Of a DNA stretch of 64,000 nt, positions 54,832 to 63,216 are shown piece after piece. The notes beneath the pieces are model-generated. The model saw only the letters and a program-made list of their open reading frames with translations, did not search any database and was not told where the DNA came from. The DNA is from Microvirga terrestris (GTDB taxonomy: Bacteria; Pseudomonadota; Alphaproteobacteria; Rhizobiales; Beijerinckiaceae), in assembly GCF_015694425.1 (NCBI RefSeq), contig NZ_JADQDN010000003.1, positions 372,001-436,000 of the forward strand, in the 5' to 3' direction. Every line of letters begins with the position of its first letter. Positions within the stretch are counted from its first letter, which is position 1. Made by a program: the position numbers and the translations under genes.

Positions 54832-55734
54832 TCAGGCGGCGAAATCGACCTGCGGCATGGTGAGCCCGCGCCTTAAGCACGCTGCCTCCAGTGTGTTGCG
54901 CAGCAGGCAGGCGATGGTCATGGGGCCGACACCGCCGGGAACCGGCGTGATGGCGGAAGCGACTTCGGCCGCTTCCGCATAGGCTACGTCGCCCACCACC
55001 CGGGTCTTGCCCTCGCCGGCGGCCGGATTTGGCACCCGGTTGATGCCCACATCGATCACGATGGCGCCGGGCTTGATCCAGCTGCCGCGCACCATCTCGG
55101 GCCGCCCGACCGCGGCGACGAGAAGGTCGGCGCTGCGGCACACCTCTGGAAGATCGCGGGTCTTGGAATGGGCTACCGTCACTGTGCAGCTCTGGGCGAT
55201 GAGCAGCTGCGCCATGGGCTTGCCCACGATGTTGGAGCGCCCGACCACCACGGCATTGAGCCCGGCAAGATCGCGACGCACCGACTGCGCCAGGAGCAGG
55301 CAGCCCAAGGGCGTGCAGGAGACGAGGCCCGGCACACCGGTCATGAGGCGCCCGGCATTGATCGGATGGAAGCCGTCCACGTCTTTTGCCGGATCGATGG
55401 CCTCAATCACCTTCTGGGCGTCGATCTGCTTGGGCAGGGGCAGCTGCACCAGGATGCCGTCCACCGCCGGGTCGGCATTGAGCCGGGCGACGAGGTCGAG
55501 AAGCTCCGCCTCTGACGTGGAAGCGGGCAGCACATGCTCGAAGGAGCGCATGCCCACCTCAAGGGTCTGGCGGGCCTTGTTTTTCACGTAGAGCTGGCTT
55601 GCCGGATCCTCGCCGACGATGACCACCGCGAGACCCGGCGTGACGCCCTGCCCGACCAGAGACTTCACGGCCCTGGCGATGCGGGAGCGCAAACCCTCGG
55701 CATAAGCTTTTCCGTCGATGATCGTGGCGCTCAT
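54832..55734 (-). CDS. folD: Bifunctional methylenetetrahydrofolate dehydrogenase / methenyltetrahydrofolate cyclohydrolase
   Basis: A 300-residue FolD that interconverts 5,10-methylene- and 10-formyl-tetrahydrofolate using NADP+. Catalytic Lys is in YVKNKARQT near residue 55, the conserved QLPLPKQID segment follows, then the NADP-binding [16 protein letters not shown] and [15 protein letters not shown] near the end. It is translationally coupled to the upstream DUF167 gene by a 4-base overlap. Confidence 0.97.
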   Translation of the reverse strand: MSATIIDGKAYAEGLRSRIARAVKSLVGQGVTPGLAVVIVGEDPASQLYVKNKARQTLEVGMRSFEHVLPASTSEAELLDLVARLNADPAVDGILVQLPLPKQIDAQKVIEAIDPAKDVDGFHPINAGRLMTGVPGLVSCTPLGCLLLAQSVRRDLAGLNAVVVGRSNIVGKPMAQLLIAQSCTVTVAHSKTRDLPEVCRSADLLVAAVGRPEMVRGSWIKPGAIVIDVGINRVPNPAAGEGKTRVVGDVAYAEAAEVASAITPVPGGVGPMTIACLLRNTLEAACLRRGLTMPQVDFAA

Positions 55735-56048
55735 GGGCTCTCCCGTCCTGTCACGGCGGCAAGGGCTTCGGCCAATGCGTCGCCCTCGCCTGAAATCACA
55801 AAGGTCTTCAGCCGGGTGGTGGCACCGGCCTCCAGGCTCACCGCCGAGGCCGGGAGCTTCAAGGCCTTGGCGAGGAGCCGCCGGACGCCCTCGTTCGCCG
55901 CCCCGTCCTCCGGCGCTGCCCTCACCCGGACCTTCAGCACCGGCCGGCCGTCCGACAGGGTCTCGATCCCGTCGATGGCATCCCGCCCGCTCCGGGGCGT
56001 CACGCGCACCCGGACCTCAAGGCCGCCGGGGCGGATCCGCCAGGGCAT
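55731..56048 (-). CDS. DUF167 (YggU-like) protein
   Basis: A 105-residue protein of the DUF167/YggU family, recognised from [39 protein letters not shown] and [16 protein letters not shown]. Function is unknown. It typically follows YggT, as here: the YggT gene ends 12 bases upstream and folD overlaps downstream by 4 bases, giving a yggT-yggU-folD operon. Confidence 0.92.
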   Translation of the reverse strand: MPWRIRPGGLEVRVRVTPRSGRDAIDGIETLSDGRPVLKVRVRAAPEDGAANEGVRRLLAKALKLPASAVSLEAGATTRLKTFVISGEGDALAEALAAVTGRESP

Positions 56049-56060
56049 GGCCCAACGCCC

Positions 56061-56351
56061 TTAGAAGGCGATCGGCATCAGGTAGTCGATGATCAAGTTC
56101 TGGATGAAAATGATCAGCAGGATCAAAATGATGGGCGAGATGTCGACCCCGCCGAGATTGGGCAGGATGTTCCGGATCGGCCGCAACACAGGCTGGGTCA
56201 CCGCATCGAGGAAGTTCCAGATCGAGCGGACGAAGTCGTTGCGAGTGTTGACTACGTTGAAGGCGACCAGCCAGCTCAGGATCGCCGAGGCGATGATGAG
56301 GTAGGTATAGAGCTGCAGGGCCAGCAGAATGACATTGAGGAGCGCGCGCAT
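56061..56351 (-). CDS. YggT family membrane protein
   Basis: A 96-residue protein with two hydrophobic helices and the family motif [33 protein letters not shown]. YggT proteins are linked to cell-envelope or division processes and osmotic adaptation, but the molecular role is unclear. It is the first gene of a three-gene unit with DUF167 and folD. The 184 bases upstream, down to the tRNA gene, hold its promoter. Confidence 0.92.
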   Translation of the reverse strand: MRALLNVILLALQLYTYLIIASAILSWLVAFNVVNTRNDFVRSIWNFLDAVTQPVLRPIRNILPNLGGVDISPIILILLIIFIQNLIIDYLMPIAF

Positions 56352-56535
56352 GGGAAACCTGTCGGAGATCGGCGTTGCTCATGTAACGATTGAAGCGGGG
56401 CTGAACAACCCATAACCGCATCGCAGGAGGATCCCATCCCGGGCCCGAGGCACGGGAGGCCCCCGCCTCCGGCCGATTGACAGACCAACGTCGGCGGGCC
56501 TAAAACTTCCGCCACTTGGCTCGATTCAAACGACC

Positions 56536-56611
56536 GGGGCTGTAGCTCAGATGGGAGAGCGCTGCAATCGCACTGCAGAGGTCAGGGGTTCGATTCCCCT
56601 CAGCTCCACCA
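56536..56611 (+). tRNA. tRNA-Ala (anticodon CGC)
   Basis: A complete cloverleaf can be drawn: acceptor GGGGCTG paired with CAGCTCC, D-arm with TAGCTCAGATGGG, anticodon stem CTGCA/TGCAG with loop ATCGCAC giving anticodon CGC, and T-arm AGGGGTTCGATTCCCCT. The ACCA end is encoded. It reads GCG alanine codons. Confidence 0.96.
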
Positions 56612-56785
56612 AGCCTTCCCCAAGCCATTGAGTTTCCGAGAAATCGTCGCGTTCTCTGCACCCGGGTGCAACGTCGGGGCACCCACAAGGGCCTGCGGTC
56701 TTGCGTGACGATAAAGATTGCGTCGTCGACCTCCTAGGGGTCGCCACTCCCTCAATCATTCAGGCTTCAAGAACGGGCCTGGTGT

Positions 56786-56811
56786 TGGCGCTGCCCGCAC
56801 CGGCAGCGCCA
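56786..56811 (-). terminator. Hairpin downstream of the L,D-transpeptidase gene
   Basis: TGGCGCTGCC-cgcacc-GGCAGCGCCA is a perfect 10-base-pair stem, 23 bases beyond the stop of the minus-strand gene. It lacks a clear U-tract, so it is a candidate rather than a certain terminator. Confidence 0.55.
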
Positions 56812-56834
56812 GACAACCGGGGATGGTCCGCTGC

Positions 56835-57533
56835 TTAAGCGGGCAGGACGACCACCTTGGTCTTGACCGGCGTCCGGTCGTACAGGTGCATCATGTCCTG
56901 CGTCAGCAGGCCGACGCAGCCGCTGGTGATGCCGTTGCCGATCGATTCCGCGTCGAGGCTGGCATAGATCGTGTAGAGCGTGTAGGCGCCGTTTTGATAA
57001 AGATGAAGCGTTCGGGCGCCGAGCGGGTTGTCGAGGCCGCCCGGCATGCCGCGGGCCCATTTGGCCGCCTCGGGCTGGCGCTTGATCATCGCCGCAGGCG
57101 GGGTCCAGGTCGCCCATTCGCTCTTGCGCCCGACATAGGCGTCTCCGCTCCACCGGAACCCGTCTCGGCCCACATTGGCCCCATAGCGGGTAGCGTTTCC
57201 ATCCTCCTCGATGCGGTAGACGTAGTAATTGCCGGGATCGACGATGATCGTGCCGGGCGCCTCCTTGGTGTCGTAGCGAACGGTCCGGCGAAAATATTTC
57301 GGATCGACCTTGCTGACATCGATCGCCGGGATCGGGAACTTCTCATCCGGCACCGGCCCGTAGACCCTTGATGCCTCCGCGAGGCTCATGCCGTCGGATG
57401 TGGCGCAACCGGCCAGCCCCAGCGCACTAGCCCCGACCAGAAACGACCGGCGACTGAGAAGCCCTTCACGGCGCCCGAGCAGAGTTCCCTCGTCCGTCTC
57501 GCCGGCACCGGCATTTCCGCGGTTCATGATCAT
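56835..57533 (-). CDS. L,D-transpeptidase (YkuD/ErfK family)
   Basis: A 232-residue exported protein. After a short cytoplasmic stretch, LSRRSFLVGASALGLAGCAT combines a Tat-like RR with a lipobox, so a membrane-anchored lipoprotein is likely. The YkuD domain (residues about 85-232) has the catalytic Cys in ITSGCVGLLTQD and the preceding His in ARTLHLYQNG. These enzymes make 3-3 peptidoglycan cross-links or anchor lipoproteins. The usual Arg/Asn after the Cys motif is a Gly here. The ATG at 57533 has GGGAAG upstream; longer in-frame extensions are not homologous. Confidence 0.88.
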   Translation of the reverse strand: MIMNRGNAGAGETDEGTLLGRREGLLSRRSFLVGASALGLAGCATSDGMSLAEASRVYGPVPDEKFPIPAIDVSKVDPKYFRRTVRYDTKEAPGTIIVDPGNYYVYRIEEDGNATRYGANVGRDGFRWSGDAYVGRKSEWATWTPPAAMIKRQPEAAKWARGMPGGLDNPLGARTLHLYQNGAYTLYTIYASLDAESIGNGITSGCVGLLTQDMMHLYDRTPVKTKVVVLPA

Positions 57534-57907
57534 GATGTGGCAACTTCCCTTATCCTGGCGCCCGACGAGCCAATGCTCCGGCAACCACCCGCTGAATGTT
57601 TTGGTTAGGCCGGAGATTGCCGTTCCAGGGCTCGATTGGCAAGCCCGGGCCTCCAGGCGCAGCGCTTGCCATGCACCACAGTCGGTCACGTCAAGGCACG
57701 CGCGTTGTATGCCTGACCCGCGGGCGGTCATCGGCTCAGTTGATCGACCTTGAGAGTCGTGCCGGGCCGGCGCGATCCGGACCAGCGCTCAAGTGTGCCC
57801 GGACCGATGCCGTGATCCCGGCTTTCCCGGCGGAACCTGGGGTGACTGCGTCCGGTTTAGATCCAAGGCATCCTGGATGGCGCCACGCTCTCATCGAGGA
57901 ATCAAGC
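57534..57907. other. Divergent intergenic region between L,D-transpeptidase and phospholipase D genes
   Basis: About 370 bases with no recognised gene, repeat or strong hairpin. It must hold the two divergent promoters. A GGAAC at 57832 followed after about 16 bases by CGGTT only loosely resembles an EcfG general-stress promoter and is not called. Confidence 0.5.
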
Positions 57908-59371
57908 ATGCAGGGCGGTGGGGCGATGGAGAGAGTAACAGTGCAAGTCTTGCGGCCGGGCCATACATGCTGGTGTATCGAGCAGGCCGACCGCGTTGCC
58001 CTCATCGTCGATGCCGCCGATTACTTCCAGGCCGCGCAGTCGGCCATGCTCAAGGCGCAGCATTCCATCCTCATGATCGGGTGGGATTTCGATACGCGCA
58101 TCGATCTCGACCCCACCGGCGGGACAGATGAATATCCCCGGCACCTGGGGGCGTTCCTGACATGGCTTGTCGACACCAAGCCGGATCTTCACGTCAACAT
58201 TCTGAAGTGGGACCTCGGCATGGTGAAGGCCCTGTGGCGGGGCACAACCCTCTTCCGGGTGGCCCAATGGGCCATGCATGAGCGCATCACCTTCAAGCTC
58301 GACGGCGCCCACCCGCCCGGCGCGGCGCACCACCACAAGATCGTCGTGATCGACGATGCCGTGGCCTTCTGCGGTGGCATCGACATGACAGGCGATCGCT
58401 GGGATACGTCGGAGCACCGCGATGCCGATCCCCGCCGTCGCCGCCCTTTCACGAGGCGTGCCTACGGGCCGTGGCATGATGCCACCACGGCCGTGAGCGG
58501 AGCGGCGGCCAAGGCTCTTGGCGATCATGCCCGGGAGCGCTGGGAGCGAGCCTCGGGAGAGGTTCTGGCGCCACCGCCTGCCGTGTCGGATCCCTGGCCC
58601 GACGGATTGCCCGTCGACATGGCCGATGTGGCGGTCGCGATCGCCCGGACCATCCCGGCCTACGACACTCAACCAGAGGTGCGCGAGATCGAAGCGCTGT
58701 ACCTCGCTGCGATCGCAGCCGCCCGCCGGAGCGTCTACTTCGAGAGTCAATACTTCGCGTCGCGTGCCGTCGCGGAGGCCATCGCCCGGCGCTTAGGCGA
58801 GCCAGACGGACCCGAATTCGTGATCGTCAACCCCGAATCGGCTGAAGGCTGGCTCGAGGAGGAAACCATGGGCTCGGCAAGGGCTCGTCTCCTGGCCATG
58901 CTACGGCGCAGCGACCGCTTCGGGCGCCTGCGGGTTTATACGCCGGTCACTGAGGGGGAGCAGCCGATCTATGTGCACGCCAAGATCATGATCATGGACG
59001 ACCGGCTGCTGCGGGTGGGGTCATCCAACCTGAACAACCGCTCGATGGGGTACGATACCGAGTGCGATCTCGCTCTCGAGACGGATGACGACACGCAGGT
59101 CGCCCACGTGATCCGGAGCTTTCGGGCTCGGCTGCTGGCCGAACATCTGGGCACGTCGCCGGAGCAGGTCTTCGCCGTGATGGCGGAGCGGCGGTCCCTG
59201 ATCGCAGCGATCGACGCGCTCTCGGGCCCTGGACGCTCTCTTCGGCCGTTCGATCCACCCAGAATCAACGACGCCGAAAAGGCACTGGCGGATCACGAAC
59301 TTCTTGATCCGGAACGCCCGCGCTCCCTCTGGCATGCCCTGTCCCGGCCTCACCTGCCCATCCTCAGGTGA
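57908..59371 (+). CDS. Phospholipase D family protein
   Basis: A 487-residue enzyme with two HKD motifs: HHHKIVVIDDAVAFCGGID near residue 141 and VHAKIMIMDDRLLRVGSSNL near residue 356. Each supplies the His-Lys-Asp of a phosphatidyltransferase or phospholipase active site. There are no membrane helices like those of classical cardiolipin synthases, so hydrolase or soluble transferase activity on phosphatidic lipids is likely. The ATG at 57908 follows GAGGA 7 bases upstream; an ATG at 57926 is possible. It is not in an obvious operon. Confidence 0.9.
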   Translation: MQGGGAMERVTVQVLRPGHTCWCIEQADRVALIVDAADYFQAAQSAMLKAQHSILMIGWDFDTRIDLDPTGGTDEYPRHLGAFLTWLVDTKPDLHVNILKWDLGMVKALWRGTTLFRVAQWAMHERITFKLDGAHPPGAAHHHKIVVIDDAVAFCGGIDMTGDRWDTSEHRDADPRRRRPFTRRAYGPWHDATTAVSGAAAKALGDHARERWERASGEVLAPPPAVSDPWPDGLPVDMADVAVAIARTIPAYDTQPEVREIEALYLAAIAAARRSVYFESQYFASRAVAEAIARRLGEPDGPEFVIVNPESAEGWLEEETMGSARARLLAMLRRSDRFGRLRVYTPVTEGEQPIYVHAKIMIMDDRLLRVGSSNLNNRSMGYDTECDLALETDDDTQVAHVIRSFRARLLAEHLGTSPEQVFAVMAERRSLIAAIDALSGPGRSLRPFDPPRINDAEKALADHELLDPERPRSLWHALSRPHLPILR

Positions 59372-59383
59372 AGACGAGCGTCA

Positions 59384-59689
59384 TCACGCCCCGCGGCTCT
59401 CCAGATACACACGTGCCGACTTGAGGGCGGCCGCGCATTGAGGGGTGTTCCCGAGGATGTTTTCGGGGGCAGTCTGGCCAGTCCAGACGTCGAGGGCCGT
59501 GGTCACGACCCAGAGGGGCTCGGCCATGGCGCGATCGGCCAGACCAGGCAGCGAGGCCTCAGCGCAGGTTCTCACATCCGCGATCACGGCCTGAGGCGCC
59601 CGGACCTGCACCAAGCGCTCGCTCATCTCCGCCTGCAACGGATCGACGATCAGGAGGCTGACGAGGGAAGCCAGAAGTTCTTGAAACAT
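59384..59689 (-). CDS. Small protein of unknown function
   Basis: A protein of about 101 residues beginning MFQELLASLVSLLIVDPLQAEM. The first 20 residues are hydrophobic and may be a signal or anchor. Two Cys pairs occur later (TCAEASL and TPQCAAAL). No family is recognised. It is convergent with the phospholipase D gene, 12 bases apart. It could be read as an orphan exported protein; coding status is supported by codon use and a start preceded by AGAG. Confidence 0.6.
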   Translation of the reverse strand: MFQELLASLVSLLIVDPLQAEMSERLVQVRAPQAVIADVRTCAEASLPGLADRAMAEPLWVVTTALDVWTGQTAPENILGNTPQCAAALKSARVYLESRGA

Positions 59690-60061
59690 GAGCATCTCTG
59701 TGCCGGCGGCCGGATCGGAAACGATCCGACATCACGCAAGCGCCACCGCTTCCTGCGTCAGAGGGGCCCGGATCAGGGGTCTGTTTGACACGTAAGCATG
59801 AACGGTCGCGGTTCAAGGTCGGCTCGGGGCGAAGTGGATGATGTTGCGTTGCCTCCCGTGGCGTCATTGTGCGCGCGGCATTCTGATTTGTCGGCAGAGT
59901 TTTCACTGACGGAGCACTCAAATTCCTATCTTGGTGCGGCAGGCTTGCGGCAGGCGCAGCAACAACCTCAATCTCCAACCGGAGCCTCAAAGTTGCCGCG
60001 ATTGCCCCTGTATGAGCGGAGCCTTGCACGACAGTGATTTGCGGATCGGATCGTCACCCTC
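59690..60061. other. Intergenic region with no recognised gene
   Basis: About 370 bases between divergent genes. I see no repeat of the dispersed families, no convincing reading frame and no strong terminator. It should hold two divergent promoters. Confidence 0.5.
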
Positions 60062-60775
60062 ATGAGTTCTTCGCCTCAGTCCAGAACCGGTTTCGTCTTT
60101 CCTTGGTCCGCCGACGATCAGCCGCGTCATGAACTCATCGAAAAGCTCGACCAGGTTTCCAGGCTGTGCCATCTGCGCTGGCGCATCGTGGAACAATATG
60201 GCGAGGCCGCGCGTCCGGTGCTTCGTCAGATCGGCAAGGCGCTCGATCAGACGGCTCTGGCCGCCGCGCTGATCGTGCTTCCGAAAGTCTTTTCCGAATG
60301 GGACAGGCTGCGTCCCGTGCTGATATCGAATGCCCGGACCCTGCTTCCCTTCGTTCCGCTGGTGAACACCGCTGAGGACGAGGCCCTTGAACAGGATCCG
60401 ATCTGGAGCCTCCTGGGAGAGTTCAAGACGCTTGTGCCCGACCAGCAGGACAAAGCCGCCAAGAACTTGGCACTCCTGTGGGGACATTTCGAGGATACCT
60501 TTGGAGGCTTGAGCGGCTTTCTCGCGGAGCCGCAGACGGAGCGGGCGCTCTATCTCAATAAGCTCGACACGGCCTCCCGGCGCATGAGGCTCGCTCGGGG
60601 TTCGGATGTGGCGTTCCACTATGTCACGGTCGAGGTGATGCGGCTTTACGTGATCTGCCTGCAGACGAGGCGCTCGGACCGTGCTGCCCTCTCGCTCGCG
60701 ACCTGCGCTGCCACCTTGATCAATCGCGGGCGCATGATGACACCGGCGCTCACGCACCAGCCTGCCGCAGCCTGA
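60062..60775 (+). CDS. Cytoplasmic protein of unknown function
   Basis: A 237-residue helical protein without signal peptide or membrane segments, starting MSSSPQSRTGFVFPW. Trp/Arg-rich stretches (LCHLRWRIVEQYGEAARPVLRQIG) recur. I recognise no domain. Codon use is normal for the window, so it is likely genuine. It stands alone between divergent and convergent neighbours. Confidence 0.6.
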   Translation: MSSSPQSRTGFVFPWSADDQPRHELIEKLDQVSRLCHLRWRIVEQYGEAARPVLRQIGKALDQTALAAALIVLPKVFSEWDRLRPVLISNARTLLPFVPLVNTAEDEALEQDPIWSLLGEFKTLVPDQQDKAAKNLALLWGHFEDTFGGLSGFLAEPQTERALYLNKLDTASRRMRLARGSDVAFHYVTVEVMRLYVICLQTRRSDRAALSLATCAATLINRGRMMTPALTHQPAAA

Positions 60776-60866
60776 CGCATCCGATGCTTCCCCTTTGAAT
60801 GAGAGCATCGTGCCGGCGCTGAATCTGCAATCCACGCGCAGCTGACCGAGACGAGCCGGCACGACA

Positions 60867-60900
60867 AAGAAAAAGGCCTGAGCGGAAAGACCGTCAGGCC
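60867..60900 (-). terminator. Terminator of the small-protein/PRC-barrel unit
   Basis: On the minus strand, GGCCTGA pairs with TCAGGCC around a 12-base loop and is followed by TTTTTCTTTG. It ends transcripts of the genes at 61003 and 61234. Confidence 0.85.
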
Positions 60901-61002
60901 GTCGAGTTGCCAGAGGGAACGAAGGTATTCAAAGAGACAACGGCCAAGCCTCAAGCTGGTTCCGGGCCGGTGCAGGTTTCCCGGTATCGTGTACATATGC
61001 CA

Positions 61003-61200
61003 TCAACGCGGCGCAGCCTCGATCGCGTTCTGCTCCACCACGCGTTCGATCATCTCCGTCTCGCTCTTGATGCAGTAGAGCGGCAGGCCGCCGGCTGTCA
61101 TCGGCAACAGGCGCAGCACCCTGAAGACATCGTGCGGAAGAGCATTGCAGGATGGATGAGGTTTCACGACCTCCCCGACTTTGAACACATGCGCGATCAT
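61003..61200 (-). CDS. Small conserved-looking protein (65 residues) of unknown function
   Basis: It starts MIAHVFKVGEVVKPHPSCN and has no signal peptide. The KVGEVV segment could start a small beta-barrel, but no family can be named. The ATG has GGAGG 6 bases upstream, a strong ribosome-binding site. It lies 33 bases after the PRC-barrel gene and before a clear terminator, so the two form an operon. Confidence 0.65.
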   Translation of the reverse strand: MIAHVFKVGEVVKPHPSCNALPHDVFRVLRLLPMTAGGLPLYCIKSETEMIERVVEQNAIEAAPR

Positions 61201-61233
61201 AGCGGTCCTCCAGGATGTGATGGAGCGGCGATG

Positions 61234-61806
61234 TCAGATGGGCCCTCGCGGGACATCATGCCAGTAATCCCGCATCTCCTGTTCGCGCCTGCGGTCGGGC
61301 CAGACCGTATCGTCGCCGTAGAAGGCTGGCGCTCCCTGCACTTGCGCCTCGGTCACGTCGGTGCGATAGCCTTCGAGCTCCTTGTCGTAGGAGAGCTTGT
61401 CCCATGGGATCGTGCGATGATGGACGCCCATCCCGAAGAAGCCCCCGAAGGTGACGTCGACATAGAGGACGCGGCCGCTCACCTTCTCGATCAGGAGACG
61501 CTTGATCGTGCCGATTTGCCGTGCGTGCGGATCGTAGACGGCGGTGCCTTCCACCCGGTCGCTCTCGATCACCGGATGGGATAAGGCAACGCGGTTGACG
61601 GGCCCCCAGAGATAGAAGCCGTTCTCCAGGATTCCGGCCGCCACGACGGCGCGGCTGATGTCCTGGTTCCATTCCTCATCGGGACCGATCTGATGCGCGA
61701 GGGCCCATGGCCCCAGATCGGCCGGCAGGGTGTCGCCCGTGGAGATCTCGGTAAATCCGCGCAGACCCGGCTCCGCCCTGGATTGAAACACATAGTAGGT
61801 TCTCAT
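61234..61806 (-). CDS. PRC-barrel domain protein
   Basis: A 190-residue cytoplasmic protein. The middle part (VIESDRVEGTAVYDPHARQIGTIKRLLIEKVSGRVLYVDV) fits the PRC-barrel fold, seen in ribosome maturation factor RimM and in many small stress-related proteins of Rhizobiales. Function is unknown; the N-terminus (MRTYYVFQSRAEPGLRGFTE) is unusual for the family. It is first in a two-gene unit with the 65-residue protein. Start ATG at 61806 follows GGGGAGGCGC. Confidence 0.8.
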   Translation of the reverse strand: MRTYYVFQSRAEPGLRGFTEISTGDTLPADLGPWALAHQIGPDEEWNQDISRAVVAAGILENGFYLWGPVNRVALSHPVIESDRVEGTAVYDPHARQIGTIKRLLIEKVSGRVLYVDVTFGGFFGMGVHHRTIPWDKLSYDKELEGYRTDVTEAQVQGAPAFYGDDTVWPDRRREQEMRDYWHDVPRGPI

Positions 61807-62020
61807 GAGCGCCTCCCCTGCAACAGGATCGATCGCACGCCCCCTTTATGCATGAGCGGACATGACGCCTGCTCATGCGGCGATTGTAGACCTCATTCGC
61901 TCGCCATCAAACAGGGAACATCATGTCGCAAGGTGGCGGCTTGCATCGTTGGAGGAAAGGTCGTTCGATGGTAAGCTCAAAGATGAGCGAAGTGGGCCTC
62001 TCATTGCGGGGAAGGAACTG

Positions 62021-62296
62021 GTGGCAGACTTGGCGATATCCTTGCTGGTCGTCCTCGCGGGCGCCGTCGGAATGCTCCTCCTGCTCCTGACCTGGTTCGG
62101 CAGCCGCAGCATCACGCCCGAGATCGAGGACGATCTCGATCCGATTCTGGGACACAAGGATCCCACGGCCATCTATGAATCGCTTGGGCCGTTCATTCCC
62201 ATGCCGGCGCACCTGAAGACGAGCGATCAGATGGTCGATTGGATGACCAGGGAACTGCCGAAGCTGACGGCCGAAATCGCGAATCCGCGCAGCTGA
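62021..62296 (+). CDS. Small single-span membrane protein of unknown function
   Basis: A 91-residue protein with one N-terminal membrane helix (ISLLVVLAGAVGMLLLLLTW) and an acidic exterior tail. The GTG at 62021 has AAGGAA about 5 bases upstream and directly starts the hydrophobic segment; an ATG at 61862 would add 53 residues without recognisable features. No family is recognised. Confidence 0.55.
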   Translation: MADLAISLLVVLAGAVGMLLLLLTWFGSRSITPEIEDDLDPILGHKDPTAIYESLGPFIPMPAHLKTSDQMVDWMTRELPKLTAEIANPRS

Positions 62297-62329
62297 ACAA
62301 ACGGCTCGGCGATTCGTCGTGGTGGAAAT

Positions 62330-62446
62330 TCAGGGAAACATCAGGGCCGATATCACGATGCTGGCACCGTAAGCCATGGCGATCAGAAGCGGTGCGATCA
62401 TGGCGGCCGAGGCAAGCAGGAAGACCGACAAGCTGAGACTGCGCAT
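62330..62446 (-). CDS. Tiny hydrophobic membrane protein (38 residues)
   Basis: A 38-codon frame, MRSLSLSVFLLASAAMIAPL followed by LIAMAYGASIVISALMFP, hydrophobic throughout and probably inserted in the inner membrane. A very strong ribosome-binding site (AGGAGGG, 8 bases before the ATG) supports translation. It is convergent with the gene at 62021. No family is recognised; such short hydrophobic proteins can be regulators of membrane complexes or toxins, but no role can be assigned. Confidence 0.5.
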   Translation of the reverse strand: MRSLSLSVFLLASAAMIAPLLIAMAYGASIVISALMFP

Positions 62447-62604
62447 GACTTCCCTCCTGGTCAAGATACCCGCAGCCTAACCGGAACCGTGACCGCAACA
62501 TGGCGCAACCTTGGCTAAATGCGAAATGTCTCCGATCCCGCTTGCGCTTCGGACCCGAAAGTGGATTTGCACTTTTGGGATCCATCCGATGCTGCTTCTT
62601 GGAT

Positions 62605-62699
62605 GAGCGCATCGTTTGGTGCGGACCCGAAGGGCCGCGCTAGCGAAAACCGGGTCCACGTTTCGCTAGCGCGGCCCGCCGTGTCCGCACGATGCGCTC
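62605..62699. repeat. Long three-tier inverted repeat
   Basis: Three pairs of arms nest across 95 bases: GAGCGCATCG with CGATGCGCTC, GTGCGGAC with GTCCGCAC, and GGGCCGCGCTAGCGAAA with TTTCGCTAGCGCGGCCC, around the loop ACCGGGTCCACG. The loop resembles the GAAAACCGG-TCCAC core of a widespread Rhizobiales intergenic repeat. It explains short reading frames seen on both strands here. Confidence 0.88.
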
Positions 62700-62702
62700 G
62701 TC

Positions 62703-63092
62703 TCAGGCTTCCGGGATCCGGTCCTCCAACCTGTCACGCGGTGACGGGCGAGTGGCGATGAAGAGCGCAACGCTGCCCATGATGATCGCGAGGACAACTG
62801 GCAGGATAGCGCTCTCGCTCAGCCACAGGATGAGCCCGTAGGAGACGGCCAGCATGCTCAGAGCCATGATCTTGGCACGCAGCGGAATGGCCCTCTGATC
62901 GCGCCATGTGGTCAGCAGATGGCCAAATCGGGGATGGCTGTAGAGCCGCTCGGCCAGAGCCGGGTTCGAGCGGGCAAAGAACCAGACGGCGAGGAGAACG
63001 AAGGGCGTCGTCGGAAGAACCGGCAGGAAGATCCCGATCACGCCGAGGCCAAGGCTCGCATAGCCCAGACAGAGATAGAGTTGGCGCATCAT
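62703..63092 (-). CDS. YbaN family (DUF454) membrane protein
   Basis: A 129-residue inner-membrane protein with four hydrophobic segments. The signature LGLGVIGIFLPVLPTTPFVLLAVWFFARSNP followed by WRDQRAIP identifies the YbaN/DUF454 family. Function is unknown. The first of two adjacent ATGs (63092) has GGAGAG about 10 bases upstream; a TTG further upstream is less likely. The long inverted repeat lies directly after its stop. Confidence 0.9.
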   Translation of the reverse strand: MMRQLYLCLGYASLGLGVIGIFLPVLPTTPFVLLAVWFFARSNPALAERLYSHPRFGHLLTTWRDQRAIPLRAKIMALSMLAVSYGLILWLSESAILPVVLAIIMGSVALFIATRPSPRDRLEDRIPEA

Positions 63093-63216
63093 CCGGCTCG
63101 GGCTCTCCAAGGTTTGCAGGAGCGATCATAACGCCGGTCGGCATGATCGGTGCCGGCGGCACTCGATTGACGCGATCTTTCCCGCCTCCGACAGAGAGGA
63201 TGTCTGTACAATTGAA

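Noticed and set aside
57825-57870. EcfG-type general-stress promoter before the phospholipase D gene
   Set aside because: GGAAC is present but the downstream CGTT is only CGGTT with off spacing; too weak to call.
62519-62761. Reading frame of about 80 codons across the long inverted repeat
   Set aside because: It is contained in repeat DNA and overlaps the end of the DUF454 gene.
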